64,000 bases of DNA from Fluviicoccus sp. (GCF_030646115.1 NZ_JAUSMX010000002.1:372001-436000); one strand, 5' to 3'; positions 9,622 through 18,147 are shown, numbered from the stretch's first letter. Program-made: numbers and translations. Notes: a model not told the origin generated them from the letters alone.

Positions 9622-10260
9622 TTATTTATCATTCTGCAGCAGGCCATGACGCAAGGCCATCAGGGTCAGCTTGACATCACTGTCGATACGCAGTTTTTCA
9701 TAAATACGGGCGCGATAGGTACTGATGGTCTTGGGGCTGACATTCAACCGGTCGGCAATTTCCTGATTATTCTGGCAATTGACAATCATCAAGGCCACCT
9801 GCGCTTCCCGCTCGGAAAGGACATCAAACGGAGTTTCGGTTTTCTGCAGGGAATTGATTGCGATTTCCTGGGCCACATCGGAACTGAGATAAGGTTGCCC
9901 GACACTGACGCTGCGAATGGCCGCCAGCATATCGGGCAGCGGCGTACCCTTGGTGACATAGCCGGAAGCGCCGGCTTTCATTAACATGGAGGGCAAGGGT
10001 TCCTCGTTGCAGGCAGTCACTGCAAGGATATGGACATCCGGATGTGCCTGAAGTAACTTGCGGGTGGCTTCCAGCCCCCCGATACCCGGCATCTGGATAT
10101 CCATCAGCACCACATGCGGTTTCAGCTCGCGCACCATCCGCAGGGCGTCCTCACCGCTGCAGGCCTCCCCCACTACACTAATGTCACGGACATCGGCCAG
10201 CATGCGGGAAATCCCCATGCGTACAAGGTCATGATCGTCAACCACCAACACCTTGATCAA
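9622..10260 (-). CDS. gacA: Response regulator GacA/UvrY (LuxR-type)
   Basis: 212 aa. The receiver domain (1-120) has DD at 8-9, phospho-acceptor D54 in VVLMDIQMPG and the conserved K near 105. The LuxR helix-turn-helix domain spans about 145-205 (LSEREAQVALMIVNCQNNQEIADRLNVSPKTISTYR). GacA/UvrY answers the GacS/BarA kinase and drives small RNAs that titrate CsrA/RsmA. The start codon is TTG at 10260, with GGGTGAG upstream; translation from it aligns with E. coli UvrY residue 1. Linkage to uvrC is the classical GacA arrangement. Confidence 0.92.
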   Translation of the reverse strand: MIKVLVVDDHDLVRMGISRMLADVRDISVVGEACSGEDALRMVRELKPHVVLMDIQMPGIGGLEATRKLLQAHPDVHILAVTACNEEPLPSMLMKAGASGYVTKGTPLPDMLAAIRSVSVGQPYLSSDVAQEIAINSLQKTETPFDVLSEREAQVALMIVNCQNNQEIADRLNVSPKTISTYRARIYEKLRIDSDVKLTLMALRHGLLQNDK

Positions 10261-10602
10261 TGCTCACCCCGAAATCGGCTGGAAAAACGTGCGCCTTGTC
10301 GCAATTCGCACGCCTGTCATTACCATAATATACGAATTTACATTAAAACAGTCCTTTAGCGGCTGACTATCACACACAACCGGCCAAATAACTGCCAGAA
10401 ATTCAGGCGGTATTTGCCGCCCGCCGTTTATCAGAAACTTTGTTACAAAATCTTGTTTTGCGCTGTCATGCTCTTTGCATACAGGCAAAAGTGAGCCATG
10501 CTTGGAATCAGGATGTACATTCGTGCAACAGGCATGTCGCAAAGCCCGGAGACCGGAGGTCTGGTCGGGGTTTTTGTTATTTTGAAATTAAGGTGCTCAA
10601 CC
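10261..10602. promoter_or_regulatory. Divergent gacA/PBP7 intergenic region
   Basis: 342 bases without a protein gene. It is AT-rich at 10300-10450 and must contain the leftward gacA promoter and the rightward promoter of the PBP7-like gene. Its right part is a structured leader, listed separately. Confidence 0.6.
10478..10575 (+). promoter_or_regulatory. Structured 5' leader ending in a terminator-like hairpin
   Basis: A GGCAAA word near 10488 is followed by a long hairpin (CATGC with GCATG arms), then GTCGCAAAGCC at 10537-10547, then an imperfect stem at 10545-10569 (CCCG..GAGACC against GGTCT..CGGG) and five Ts at 10571-10575. The hairpin plus T run lies 28 bases before the next ATG and could act as an attenuator. 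The order of words recalls the c-di-GMP-I (GEMM) riboswitch core, but hairpin length and the 3' consensus differ. Confidence 0.35.
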
Positions 10603-11826
10603 ATGAAAGCACGTTCGACCCTGTGGCAAGCCGTCGTGACCGGCGTATTGGCCTTGACCTTGTCCTTTTCTGGACAAGCCGCCAGCGACAATCACGACAA
10701 AAACAAAAACCGCAAACAGGCCGCCAAAGTCGTCCAGAAAGACAAGAGCAGCAGCAAGAAGGCCGTTACCGCAAAAAAAAGCCGTGACGGCAAGAATGAC
10801 CGCGTGGTTTCCACCAAAAAGGCCAAGCCGGTTGTCGCCAAGAAACGCACCAAGGCTGATCGCGAACTGGCACGTCAGGAACGCAACAAGCAAAAACTGT
10901 CGCGTATTTCCCGCACCGGTAAGACTTCACGCGTTGCCAAGGCCTCCGGAAACCGCATCCCGGTCCGCAAACTAGCCACTTCAGGCCAGGTGCTGGCGCC
11001 CCGTGTCATCGCCGCTCCGCAGATTGCCCAGGCCGATGACGCCAAGACAGCCTTGAACCTGGAGTCCCGCGCCGCGCTGATCATGAATGCGGAAAACGGC
11101 CAGATTCTTTATGCCAAGAACACTAATCGCACCATGCCGATTGCCTCCATCACCAAACTGATGACGGCTATGGTGGTGCTGGACGCCAAACTGCCGCTGG
11201 ATGAGCCGATCACGATCTCCAGTGAAGACGTCGATCACCTGCGCAACACGACTTCGCGCCTGGCCGTAGGCACCGTGCTCTCCCGCGCCGAATTGCTGCT
11301 GCTGGCGCTGATGTCTTCCGAAAACCGGGCTGCCCATGCCCTCGCCCGCTCCTATCCCGGCGGCGTGCAAGCTGCAGTTGCTGCCATGAACCGCAAGGCC
11401 AAGGCTATCGGCATGGAAAATGCTCGCTTCGAAGACGGCACCGGCCTCAACAGCGCCAATGTCGCCTCCCCGATTGATCTGGTCAAAATGGTGCAGGCAT
11501 CCACGCGTTATCCCCTGATTCATCGTTTCAGCACCACAACCGAACACGCTGTCGCCATTCGCGGCCAGGTTCAACAGTTCCGCAACACCAATTCGTTGGT
11601 GAAAAACGATGACTGGGACATTGCCGTGTCCAAGACCGGCTTCATTAATGAAGCCGGTCGTTGTCTGGTGATGCAGGCCCGCATCAAGTCTCAACCGGTG
11701 GTGATTGTGCTGATGGACTCTTGGGGCAAATACACCCGCATCGGCGACGCCCAGCGGGTGAAGAAGTGGCTGGAGTCGGCTTTCTCCGCCAACCGCCCCA
11801 ATAAAAACCTGCCGCCGGTTGTCTGA
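10603..11826 (+). CDS. pbpG: D-Ala-D-Ala endopeptidase, PBP7-like
   Basis: 407 aa from ATG 10603 with AAGGTG 7 bases upstream. Signal peptide residues 1-27. Residues 28-130 are a very basic Lys/Arg/Ser linker, longer than in E. coli PBP7. The S11 peptidase domain follows with S182-ITK185, SEN (239-241) and KTG in SKTGFINEAGRC. PBP7 cleaves D-Ala-mDAP cross-links in peptidoglycan in the periplasm. No C-terminal amphipathic anchor is evident, which fits an endopeptidase rather than PBP5. The gene stands alone with its own leader and terminator. Confidence 0.88.
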   Translation: MKARSTLWQAVVTGVLALTLSFSGQAASDNHDKNKNRKQAAKVVQKDKSSSKKAVTAKKSRDGKNDRVVSTKKAKPVVAKKRTKADRELARQERNKQKLSRISRTGKTSRVAKASGNRIPVRKLATSGQVLAPRVIAAPQIAQADDAKTALNLESRAALIMNAENGQILYAKNTNRTMPIASITKLMTAMVVLDAKLPLDEPITISSEDVDHLRNTTSRLAVGTVLSRAELLLLALMSSENRAAHALARSYPGGVQAAVAAMNRKAKAIGMENARFEDGTGLNSANVASPIDLVKMVQASTRYPLIHRFSTTTEHAVAIRGQVQQFRNTNSLVKNDDWDIAVSKTGFINEAGRCLVMQARIKSQPVVIVLMDSWGKYTRIGDAQRVKKWLESAFSANRPNKNLPPVV

Positions 11827-11840
11827 ATTCCGGCATAATG

Positions 11841-11867
11841 AAAAGCCCCTCGCCGCAGGGGCTTTTT
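11841..11867 (+). terminator. Terminator after the PBP7-like gene
   Basis: AAAAGCCCCT pairs with AGGGGCTTTT around a CGCCGC loop, followed by T residues. Confidence 0.9.
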
Positions 11868-11886
11868 CTTTGGGAGACTCGCCAAC

Positions 11887-12432
11887 ATGCATGAACTCTA
11901 TGCCCTGCCGGAATCGGCCCTGGTCCGTCTGGAAGACTTTCTGGACGGCGACGACAATGAACACGGTCTGGATTTTTGTGGCACCCACGGCTTTCTGTGT
12001 GCGGTGACCGTCGGCCCGGTTCGTGAATCCAGTGAATGGCTGGACGTGCTGTTTGAGGGCGAAGTCCCGGCCGATCTGGTGGCCGACCTGCTGGCTTGGC
12101 AGAAGAGCTTGCATGCCTGCCTCTATCACGAACAACCCCTGGAGCTGCCCTGCACCCTGCAATTCTCCTCCACCAAGGATGGCAATGAACTGACCGACTG
12201 GTGCATCGGCTTCATGGAAGGCGTTTTCAGTCAGGAGGAAGCCTGGTATGTCCGTGATGAGGAACATGTGGCTGAATTGACCCTGCCGATGGTGACTGTC
12301 AGCGGCTTGGTGGAGGATCCCGAACTGGAGCAAATGCGTCGCCAGCCGAAACTGATGATGCAACTGGTGCGGCAGATTCCTGAAATCCTCAGCGAGATTT
12401 ACCTGCTGTTTCACGCTCCGCGCAATGTTTGA
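11887..12432 (+). CDS. YecA/UPF0149 family protein
   Basis: 181 aa, all-helical protein with the family hallmark GTHGFLCAVTVGP near residue 32 and the later DWCIGFMEGV segment near 107. UPF0149 proteins (YgfB/YecA) are of largely unknown function. No SEC-C zinc motif is present at the C terminus, so it is nearer the short YgfB type than long YecA. It begins 20 bases after the upstream terminator, so its promoter must overlap that hairpin region or it depends on read-through. Confidence 0.75.
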   Translation: MHELYALPESALVRLEDFLDGDDNEHGLDFCGTHGFLCAVTVGPVRESSEWLDVLFEGEVPADLVADLLAWQKSLHACLYHEQPLELPCTLQFSSTKDGNELTDWCIGFMEGVFSQEEAWYVRDEEHVAELTLPMVTVSGLVEDPELEQMRRQPKLMMQLVRQIPEILSEIYLLFHAPRNV

Positions 12433-12518
12433 GGCCCGCCTGTAGGGCGCATGTCCCCTGCCCCTGCGGCCGGACGCCCCCTACACTGCCGCAAAACCTC
12501 TGCAGACAAGGCCGGTTC

Positions 12519-13004
12519 ATGAAGGAAACCCGACGCTACAACACACCCTGTATCGGACAGTGCTCCACCGTCTTTGGTGACACGGTCTGCCGGGGCTGTC
12601 TGCGCTTTGTGCACGAGATCATTGACTGGAACCGTTACGGAGACGATGACAAATCCATCGTCTGGCAGCGCCTGGAACAACTGGTGTCGCAGATTGTGCC
12701 GCAATACGTGCAGGTGGAAGACGCGCAGGGTGTGGATAGCGCGGTACTCTACTATCGGTTGCCCTACCGTTCCGGGAATATCTGGCACAACATCTACAAC
12801 TTGTTGCGACATGCCGAACGGCGTCACCTCAGCCTCGATAATTGTGGTTTCAGGCTGCTGCCGGGTTACCGGATCATGGATATCCAGACCCATCTTTATT
12901 CCCTGGCCGATGCCTATTACGAGCGCGACTTCCTGCGAGCCACCCGCATGACCACACCGGAAGGCTCATCGGACCTGTTTTCAAAATTTCCCGACGCATC
13001 CTGA
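12519..13004 (+). CDS. DUF1289 domain protein with C-terminal extension
   Basis: 161 aa. The N-terminal 50 residues are a DUF1289 domain with four cysteines spaced C-x3-C-x8-C-x2-C (CIGQC, then CRGC), probably a metal or Fe-S site. Typical DUF1289 proteins are 60-90 aa; here about 100 more residues follow (VLYYRLPYRSGNIWHNIYNL and on) that I do not recognise. The ATG at 12519 is chosen since the upstream part is not DUF1289-like; its ribosome site is weak. Function unknown. Confidence 0.75.
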   Translation: MKETRRYNTPCIGQCSTVFGDTVCRGCLRFVHEIIDWNRYGDDDKSIVWQRLEQLVSQIVPQYVQVEDAQGVDSAVLYYRLPYRSGNIWHNIYNLLRHAERRHLSLDNCGFRLLPGYRIMDIQTHLYSLADAYYERDFLRATRMTTPEGSSDLFSKFPDAS

Positions 13005-13071
13005 GGCTGATTGCGTTTTACGGGTCAGCGGGGCAGTATAGACTTCAGACCTTTGACGGCACTTTTCCTCC

Positions 13072-14661
13072 ATGGCACTGCGCACTTACCTGCATGTTCC
13101 CTTTCCCGAGAAAGACCAGGCCAAGTCCCTGGGGGCGCGCTGGGACCCCATGGAACGCAAGTGGTATGTGCAAGTCGATGACCTTGGCCCCTTTCGACGC
13201 TGGATCATCACCGAACTGCATGCCGAGTCCACCGCACCTTCTGCCGCGCCGCTTGGCACTGCCGACAACCATGCCGGTTACCAGGTTGAACGAACACCCT
13301 CCAAAGGCATGAGCCTGCTGGACTTCATGCTACGCATGCAAGCCACGGTCGAAGCCGTGTACGCGCAACCAGTGTGGGTGCGGGTGGAAATCAACCAGGT
13401 CAAGCAAAGCCAGGGGCACTGGTTTCTGGAACTGGTGGAGCACGATGTCAATGGCGTCGTTGTCGCCTCCTCTTCCGGAACGCTGTGGCGGAACAACCAG
13501 TCCGTGCTGCAGAAATTCCAGCTGGAAACCGGCGTCGCCCTCAGTGAGGGCATCAAACTGCTGCTGGCCGTGCAGCCGCGCTTCAATCCCCGTTTCGGCC
13601 TCAAGCTGGATATCCTGGGCATCGACAGCGCCTTTACCCTGGGTGACATGGCCGCCAAGCTGAACCGAATCCGTGACATCCTGAAAGGCGAAGGAATTTT
13701 CCTCAACAACAAACGCCTGCTGCTGCCCGCTGACTTCCAGCATGTGGCCGTGATCAGCCCGTCCGGGGCAGCCAGTCTGGGAGATTTCCGCGCTGAGGCG
13801 GATCGTTTGCAACGACTGGGCATCTGCCGGTTCAGCTATTTTGAGACCACGTTTCAAGGGCCGTCCGCCGCTGCCGATATCCGGCATGCCATGGATAAGG
13901 CCTTGCGACTGCACGACAAGAATCCGCTGGATGCGTTGGTCATCATTCGCGGCGGCGGTTCGGCGGCAGACCTGTTCTGGCTGAATGACGAAGACCTGGC
14001 GCGTCAAATTTGCCGCTATCCGCTGCCTGTCATCACCGGTATTGGTCATGAACCCGACAACACCATTCTGGACGAAGTGGCGGCGCGACGTTGCGATACA
14101 CCCTCCAAGGTCGCGCAGTTGATCCTGACCACCATTGCTGACACCACCGGACAGGCCGAACACTGCATGCAGGCCATCCGCGAACACGCGGGGCATGTGC
14201 TGCAACATGCCGACCGCGATTGCCGCCGCCATCTGGACAACATCCGTTCACGGGCTTCGCTGCTGCTGGAACGACGCGAGTCACGGCTGGAACAGGACCA
14301 GCACGAAATCATCAGTATCGCCCGGCAATTGCTGGTGCGTCAGGAAGACCGCCTCGGTTATCTGATGCAGGGTTGCCGGGAGTCTGGCTTCCGCCATTTA
14401 CAGTCGGCCTCCTCCGGCTTGCAGCAACAATGGCGGGTGGTTCAAGAGCGCACTGCCTTACACCTGCAAGATGCAGAAACCCGTTGTGAACATCTGATTC
14501 ACGTGATTCTGGCCCTGGGGCCGGAGAAAACCCTGAAACGGGGCTACGGGATCCTGCGCACGGATGGGCGAGTCGTCACCACCCAAGGCCAAGTGGCGGT
14601 CGGGGCGGATTTTTCAGTACAGATGCAGGACGGCGTCCTGCACGCGCGGAGGACAACATGA
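13072..14661 (+). CDS. xseA: Exodeoxyribonuclease VII large subunit with N-terminal DUF5710 domain
   Basis: 529 aa against about 450 for a usual XseA. Residues 1-45 match DUF5710 (TYLHVPFPEKDQAKSLGARW, then WYVQ), a small module more often attached to primases, topoisomerase-like and plasmid proteins. After a linker, the OB-fold starts at M80 and the catalytic domain shows VISPSGAASLGDF, IIRGGGSAADLFW and GHEPDNTILDEVA, followed by the long coiled-coil that binds XseB. Exo VII degrades single-stranded DNA. Initiation at ATG 13309 would give a conventional XseA, so both forms may be made. Confidence 0.92.
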   Translation: MALRTYLHVPFPEKDQAKSLGARWDPMERKWYVQVDDLGPFRRWIITELHAESTAPSAAPLGTADNHAGYQVERTPSKGMSLLDFMLRMQATVEAVYAQPVWVRVEINQVKQSQGHWFLELVEHDVNGVVVASSSGTLWRNNQSVLQKFQLETGVALSEGIKLLLAVQPRFNPRFGLKLDILGIDSAFTLGDMAAKLNRIRDILKGEGIFLNNKRLLLPADFQHVAVISPSGAASLGDFRAEADRLQRLGICRFSYFETTFQGPSAAADIRHAMDKALRLHDKNPLDALVIIRGGGSAADLFWLNDEDLARQICRYPLPVITGIGHEPDNTILDEVAARRCDTPSKVAQLILTTIADTTGQAEHCMQAIREHAGHVLQHADRDCRRHLDNIRSRASLLLERRESRLEQDQHEIISIARQLLVRQEDRLGYLMQGCRESGFRHLQSASSGLQQQWRVVQERTALHLQDAETRCEHLIHVILALGPEKTLKRGYGILRTDGRVVTTQGQVAVGADFSVQMQDGVLHARRTT

Positions 14662-14894
14662 GCAAGCCCAAGACAGCGTCAACCAGTTTCAACGAGAATT
14701 TCCTGGTGCTGCAACGCAATGCTGAACGCTTGCGCGAAGAAAAGGACCTGGACATTGACAGTCTGGTGCCGCTGGTTGAGGAGTCGGCCAAAGCCTATCA
14801 GGTATGCAAGGCCCGGATCGAAGCCGTCAAACAGGCGCTGGAAGCCCATCTGCAAGGCGAATCGGACACGCACGACGCCGATTCCCCCCTGTAG
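14658..14894 (+). CDS. xseB: Exodeoxyribonuclease VII small subunit
   Basis: 78 aa, helical hairpin protein with the XseB signature FNENFLVLQRNAERLREEKDLDIDS and LVEESAKAYQVCKARIEAVK. Several copies decorate the XseA coiled-coil to form active Exo VII. It overlaps xseA by ATGA, giving coupled translation. Confidence 0.93.
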   Translation: MSKPKTASTSFNENFLVLQRNAERLREEKDLDIDSLVPLVEESAKAYQVCKARIEAVKQALEAHLQGESDTHDADSPL

Positions 14895-14961
14895 CCGCTG
14901 TCCCGGAGACCCTGAACGTCACAGGCTGTCGCCTCAAGCACAATCCTCCTTGTATGACCTG

Positions 14962-14986
14962 TTTGAATAGTGCAACACTGTTCAAA
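14962..14986. promoter_or_regulatory. Inverted repeat operator upstream of umuD
   Basis: Arms TTTGAATAGTG (14962-14972) and CACTGTTCAAA (14976-14986) are reverse complements with one mismatch, spaced by CAA. TTGAAT inside the left arm can serve as a -35 with a weak AATACA -10 at 14986 (17-base spacing), so a bound repressor would block the promoter. It starts 51 bases before the umuD ATG. There is no canonical CTGT-N8-ACAG LexA box here. Confidence 0.7.
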
Positions 14987-15012
14987 ATACATCCGGTCAT
15001 CGAGAACACATC

Positions 15013-15621
15013 ATGCCTAGCGGAGGAAAACGTCCCGGCGCCGGTCGCCCGACCGGACAAGGACCTTACGGGGAGAAAACCACCACCCTGCGCATCCCGC
15101 TCAGCGCCGTAGCGGATATCCGGAACTATCTGGAAACGCGTAAACCTGCTCCCGGTCTGGACTTGGCTCCTGCTCATGGCCTCCCGTCGGAGGTCATTGA
15201 TATCTTTCGGCCCGACTTGAACGCCATACCCTTGCTGCTGCCCCTCGCCGGTTCAAACGTGGTGGCCGGATTCCCCTCACCCGCCGACGATTACCTGGAA
15301 GATTATATTGACCTGAACCACCTGCTGATTTCCGAGCGGCAGAGTACCTTTCTGGTACGCGTCAAGGGGGAGTCCATGATCGATGCCGGCATCCAAACCG
15401 GCGACCTGCTGATTGTTGACCGCTCCCGGAATGCTCTGGACGGTGATGTCGTGATCGCCATTCTGGACGGCGAACTGACCGTCAAGCGGCTTGAAAAACG
15501 CGGCGCCCGCATCACCCTGATCCCTGAAAACCGCAAATTCCCTCCCATCACCATTCGCGAAGGACAGGATTTTCAGGTTTGGGGCATTGTCACGCACGCC
15601 ATTCACCGCTTTGTCCGCTAG
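15013..15621 (+). CDS. umuD: Extended UmuD-like S24 peptidase, probable SOS repressor/Pol V subunit
   Basis: 202 aa; E. coli UmuD is 139 aa. Residues 86-202 are canonical UmuD: cleavage site A85-G86 followed by FPSPADDYLEDYIDLN, catalytic S121 in GESMIDAG and K158 in ELTVKRLEK. Residues 1-60 are an added domain beginning GGKRPGAGRPTG and then TTTLRIPLSAVADIRNYL, which looks like an AT-hook-like tip plus a small DNA-binding helix pair. Length and catalytic spacing parallel Acinetobacter UmuDAb, as I recall it (A83-G84, S119, K156), a LexA-like repressor. umuC follows 11 bases later. Confidence 0.9.
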   Translation: MPSGGKRPGAGRPTGQGPYGEKTTTLRIPLSAVADIRNYLETRKPAPGLDLAPAHGLPSEVIDIFRPDLNAIPLLLPLAGSNVVAGFPSPADDYLEDYIDLNHLLISERQSTFLVRVKGESMIDAGIQTGDLLIVDRSRNALDGDVVIAILDGELTVKRLEKRGARITLIPENRKFPPITIREGQDFQVWGIVTHAIHRFVR

Positions 15622-15632
15622 GAGTCACCCTC

Positions 15633-16907
15633 ATGCAACCGTTGATGGCTTTGGTCGATTGCAACAATTTCTATGCCAGTTGTGAGCGCATCTTCCAACC
15701 GAAGCTGGAAGGCACCCCGATCGTGATTCTCAGCAACAACGACGGCTGCATTGTCTCACGCAGCAACGAGGCGAAGGCGCTGGGGATTCCCATGGGAGCG
15801 CCCTACCATGAATGGAAGCATGAACTGCAACGGCATCGGGTGGCGGTATTCAGTTCCAACTATGCGCTCTATGGCGACATGTCACGGCGGGTGATGAATA
15901 TCCTGTCTCGCTATGCTCCGCATCAAGAGATTTACAGCATTGACGAATGCTTTCTGGATTTCACCGGCATTGCCAACCCGGAAGCCCATGCCGCGACGCT
16001 GCGGGCGGATATCCGCAAGTGTACCGGCATTCCGGTAGCCGTCGGCCTGGGCGCTACCAAAACATTGGCCAAACTGGCGAATTACTGTGCCAAGAAGCGT
16101 TCGCCTTGGCTGAATACAGGCATCTGCAATTTGTCCGCACTGACACCGGATAGCTTGGGGTTGTTGCTTGACAGCATTCCCGTCAGTGAAATCTGGGGGG
16201 TTGGGCATCGCACCGCCCCCAAACTGGAAGCTCGCGGCATCCGCACCCTCAGGCAACTCGCCAAAGCTGACAGCAAAGGGCTCCGGAAAAGTTTCGGGGT
16301 GGTCATGGAACGCATCATTGCTGAACTGAACGGCACTCCTTGCCTGGAACTGGAGGAAGTGTGCCCGGACAAGCGGCAGATTCTTTCCAGCCGCAGCTTT
16401 GGAGAACTGATCAGCGATTTGCCAAACCTGGAAGCGGCCATTGCCAACCATGTCAGCCATGGAGTGGAAAAACTGCGTCATCAGCACAGCAAGGCCACCC
16501 TGATTACGGTATTTATCCGCACCAGCCCATTCCGCCGCCGCGATCCCCAGTACTCGGCGCATTCAACCGTAACACTAACTGTTCCTTCAAACGACATCGG
16601 GGTTTTCCAGAAAGCCGCCAATCAGGGCCTGCAGCGCATCTACAAACCTGGCTTCCGCTATCAGAAGGCAGGCGTCATCCTGCAAGCCATTGAGCCGGAA
16701 TTGATTCGACAGACTGATCTGTTTGCCGAACCTCCGGATGAGCGGCGTGAACAGTTGCTGAAGACGCTGGACCGGATTAACCGGCAATACGGACGGGAAA
16801 CCCTGAGGACAGCAACTGAGTTGCTGGGCACAAAATGGCACATGCGCCAGGCGTTGCGTTCACCGAGGTATACCACCTGTTGGGAGGAGTTGCCGTGGGT
16901 TGGATAA
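15633..16907 (+). CDS. umuC: DNA polymerase V catalytic subunit UmuC
   Basis: 424 aa Y-family polymerase. ATG 15633 with AGGAG upstream starts MQPLMALVDCNNFYASCER; catalytic acidic motif SIDECFLD and steric-gate region NNFYASCERIF are intact. The little-finger domain is complete and a beta-clamp peptide QTDLF lies at residues 360-364. It performs translesion synthesis with cleaved UmuD. Full length, unlike the truncated umuC loci linked to umuDAb in Acinetobacter, and clearly cotranscribed with the UmuD gene. Confidence 0.95.
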   Translation: MQPLMALVDCNNFYASCERIFQPKLEGTPIVILSNNDGCIVSRSNEAKALGIPMGAPYHEWKHELQRHRVAVFSSNYALYGDMSRRVMNILSRYAPHQEIYSIDECFLDFTGIANPEAHAATLRADIRKCTGIPVAVGLGATKTLAKLANYCAKKRSPWLNTGICNLSALTPDSLGLLLDSIPVSEIWGVGHRTAPKLEARGIRTLRQLAKADSKGLRKSFGVVMERIIAELNGTPCLELEEVCPDKRQILSSRSFGELISDLPNLEAAIANHVSHGVEKLRHQHSKATLITVFIRTSPFRRRDPQYSAHSTVTLTVPSNDIGVFQKAANQGLQRIYKPGFRYQKAGVILQAIEPELIRQTDLFAEPPDERREQLLKTLDRINRQYGRETLRTATELLGTKWHMRQALRSPRYTTCWEELPWVG

Positions 16908-16967
16908 CAGGTAGTTGCGCTGACGGCTGTCTGATAGTCTTGGCGCTCACCTCCAGGAACCTGAGCC

Positions 16968-17414
16968 ATGAATCTTTCAGCCCTTGATGACGTCTGGACT
17001 GTACACAGTCCCTATATCATTACCCTGCAAGTGGGACTTGAGCATCAGGATGAATATCAGCACACCAATAATGTGGCTTACCTGCAGTGGCTGGAAAAAG
17101 CCGCTTGGGCGCACTCCTGCCATTTGGGGCTGGACATGGCGGCATATCAACGGCTGGGGGTGGGCTGTGTGGTGCGGAAACATGAACTGGACTACTTGTT
17201 GCCCACCCATACCGGCGACCGCTTGCGGATAGGCACCTGGATCAGTTCAAATGACGGCAAGCTCAGCACCACTCGTGAGTACCAGATCGTACGCGAGCAA
17301 GATTGTAAAACCGTCTTGAGGGGAAAGACCCAGTTTGTCACGGTGGATTTGCAGACCGGAAAACCCAGGCGGATGCCCAGGGAATTTGTAGAGGCTTATC
17401 TGCCTGCCCAATGA
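16968..17414 (+). CDS. Acyl-CoA thioesterase, 4HBT/YbgC-type hotdog
   Basis: 148 aa single hotdog domain. The segment [21 protein letters not shown] holds the family's catalytic Asp/His-Asn region (D-x-x-x-H-x-N), near residue 27, and the long central helix. It probably hydrolyses acyl-CoA thioesters in the cytosol; the substrate cannot be told. It lies 60 bases after umuC and before tRNA-Pro, with no functional link evident. Confidence 0.85.
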   Translation: MNLSALDDVWTVHSPYIITLQVGLEHQDEYQHTNNVAYLQWLEKAAWAHSCHLGLDMAAYQRLGVGCVVRKHELDYLLPTHTGDRLRIGTWISSNDGKLSTTREYQIVREQDCKTVLRGKTQFVTVDLQTGKPRRMPREFVEAYLPAQ

Positions 17415-17439
17415 TTGATCATCAATACACTGAAAACGC

Positions 17440-17467
17440 TGGACAATTACCGCTAATTCGCTATTAT
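17440..17467 (+). promoter_or_regulatory. Promoter of tRNA-Pro
   Basis: TGGACA (17440-17445) and TATTAT (17462-17467) are spaced by 16 bases, 12 bases before the mature tRNA 5' end. This is a good sigma-70 match in the right place. Confidence 0.7.
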
Positions 17468-17476
17468 AGCGGCCTG

Positions 17477-17555
<79 letters not shown>

Positions 17556-17564
17556 ACAGATTAA

Positions 17565-17600
17565 GCAAAAAGGCCAATCAGCAATGATTGGCCTTTTTGC
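17565..17600 (+). terminator. Terminator of tRNA-Pro
   Basis: AAAAAGGCCAATCA pairs with TGATTGGCCTTTTT around GCAA, ending in a T run. It is symmetrical enough to work on both strands. Confidence 0.9.
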
Positions 17601-17658
17601 TTTCCATGGTCGCTACCCTCTTTAATCCGCACAAATAGCTATCAAGACAGCTCGCGAT

Positions 17659-17683
17659 CAAAAAAACCGCCGTAATGGCGGTT
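17659..17683 (-). terminator. Terminator of the pheT-ihfA-merR transcript
   Basis: On the minus strand AACCGCC pairs with GGCGGTT around a 5-nt loop and is followed by seven Ts, 21 bases past the merR-family stop codon. Confidence 0.88.
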
Positions 17684-17703
17684 CTTCCTGAATCCAGGAC
17701 GGC

Positions 17704-18147
17704 TTATTGCTTCAGCAATAACGCCACCGCCTCCAGCTCACGTAACATATCCTTGATGACAATACTCAGCATGTTCTGGCTGATTTGAGCCTGATACGCC
17801 AGCAAGGCTTCCGCCGGTGACTGCAACGGCTCCGCCGGTGAAACCTCCACTTCCTCAGCATCCGCAAAAGCACGGGTGGGGAGATCATGCAATTGCAGTC
17901 GCGCGCCGCTGATCGTGTAGCCCTGCTCATACAACAGGCTGCGGATATTGCGGATAATCAGTACATCTTCATGCTGGTAATAGCGACGGTTGCCACGACG
18001 CTTCACCGGCTTGAGCTGGGGAAATTCCTGCTCCCAATAACGGAGCACATGCGGCTTCACCAGACACAAGTCACCGACTTCACCAATGGTGAAATAGCGC
18101 TTGCCGGGAATAGCCGGCAGTTCGGCGTTATGACTGGGTTCTAGCAT
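17704..18147 (-). CDS. MerR-family transcriptional regulator
   Basis: 147 aa. The winged-helix MerR domain spans residues 17-86: [27 protein letters not shown], then [19 protein letters not shown]. The C-terminal half is a short helical dimerisation region without effector-binding cysteines, so no metal sensing is implied. It overlaps ihfA by 20 bases and has GGAAG just upstream of its ATG. This ihfA-linked MerR protein is conserved in Pseudomonas and relatives, but its targets are unknown. Confidence 0.88.
   Translation of the reverse strand: MLEPSHNAELPAIPGKRYFTIGEVGDLCLVKPHVLRYWEQEFPQLKPVKRRGNRRYYQHEDVLIIRNIRSLLYEQGYTISGARLQLHDLPTRAFADAEEVEVSPAEPLQSPAEALLAYQAQISQNMLSIVIKDMLRELEAVALLLKQ

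Noticed and set aside
14895-15012. Canonical LexA box in the umuD promoter
   Set aside because: CTGT occurs twice but neither is followed by ACAG at the N8 spacing.
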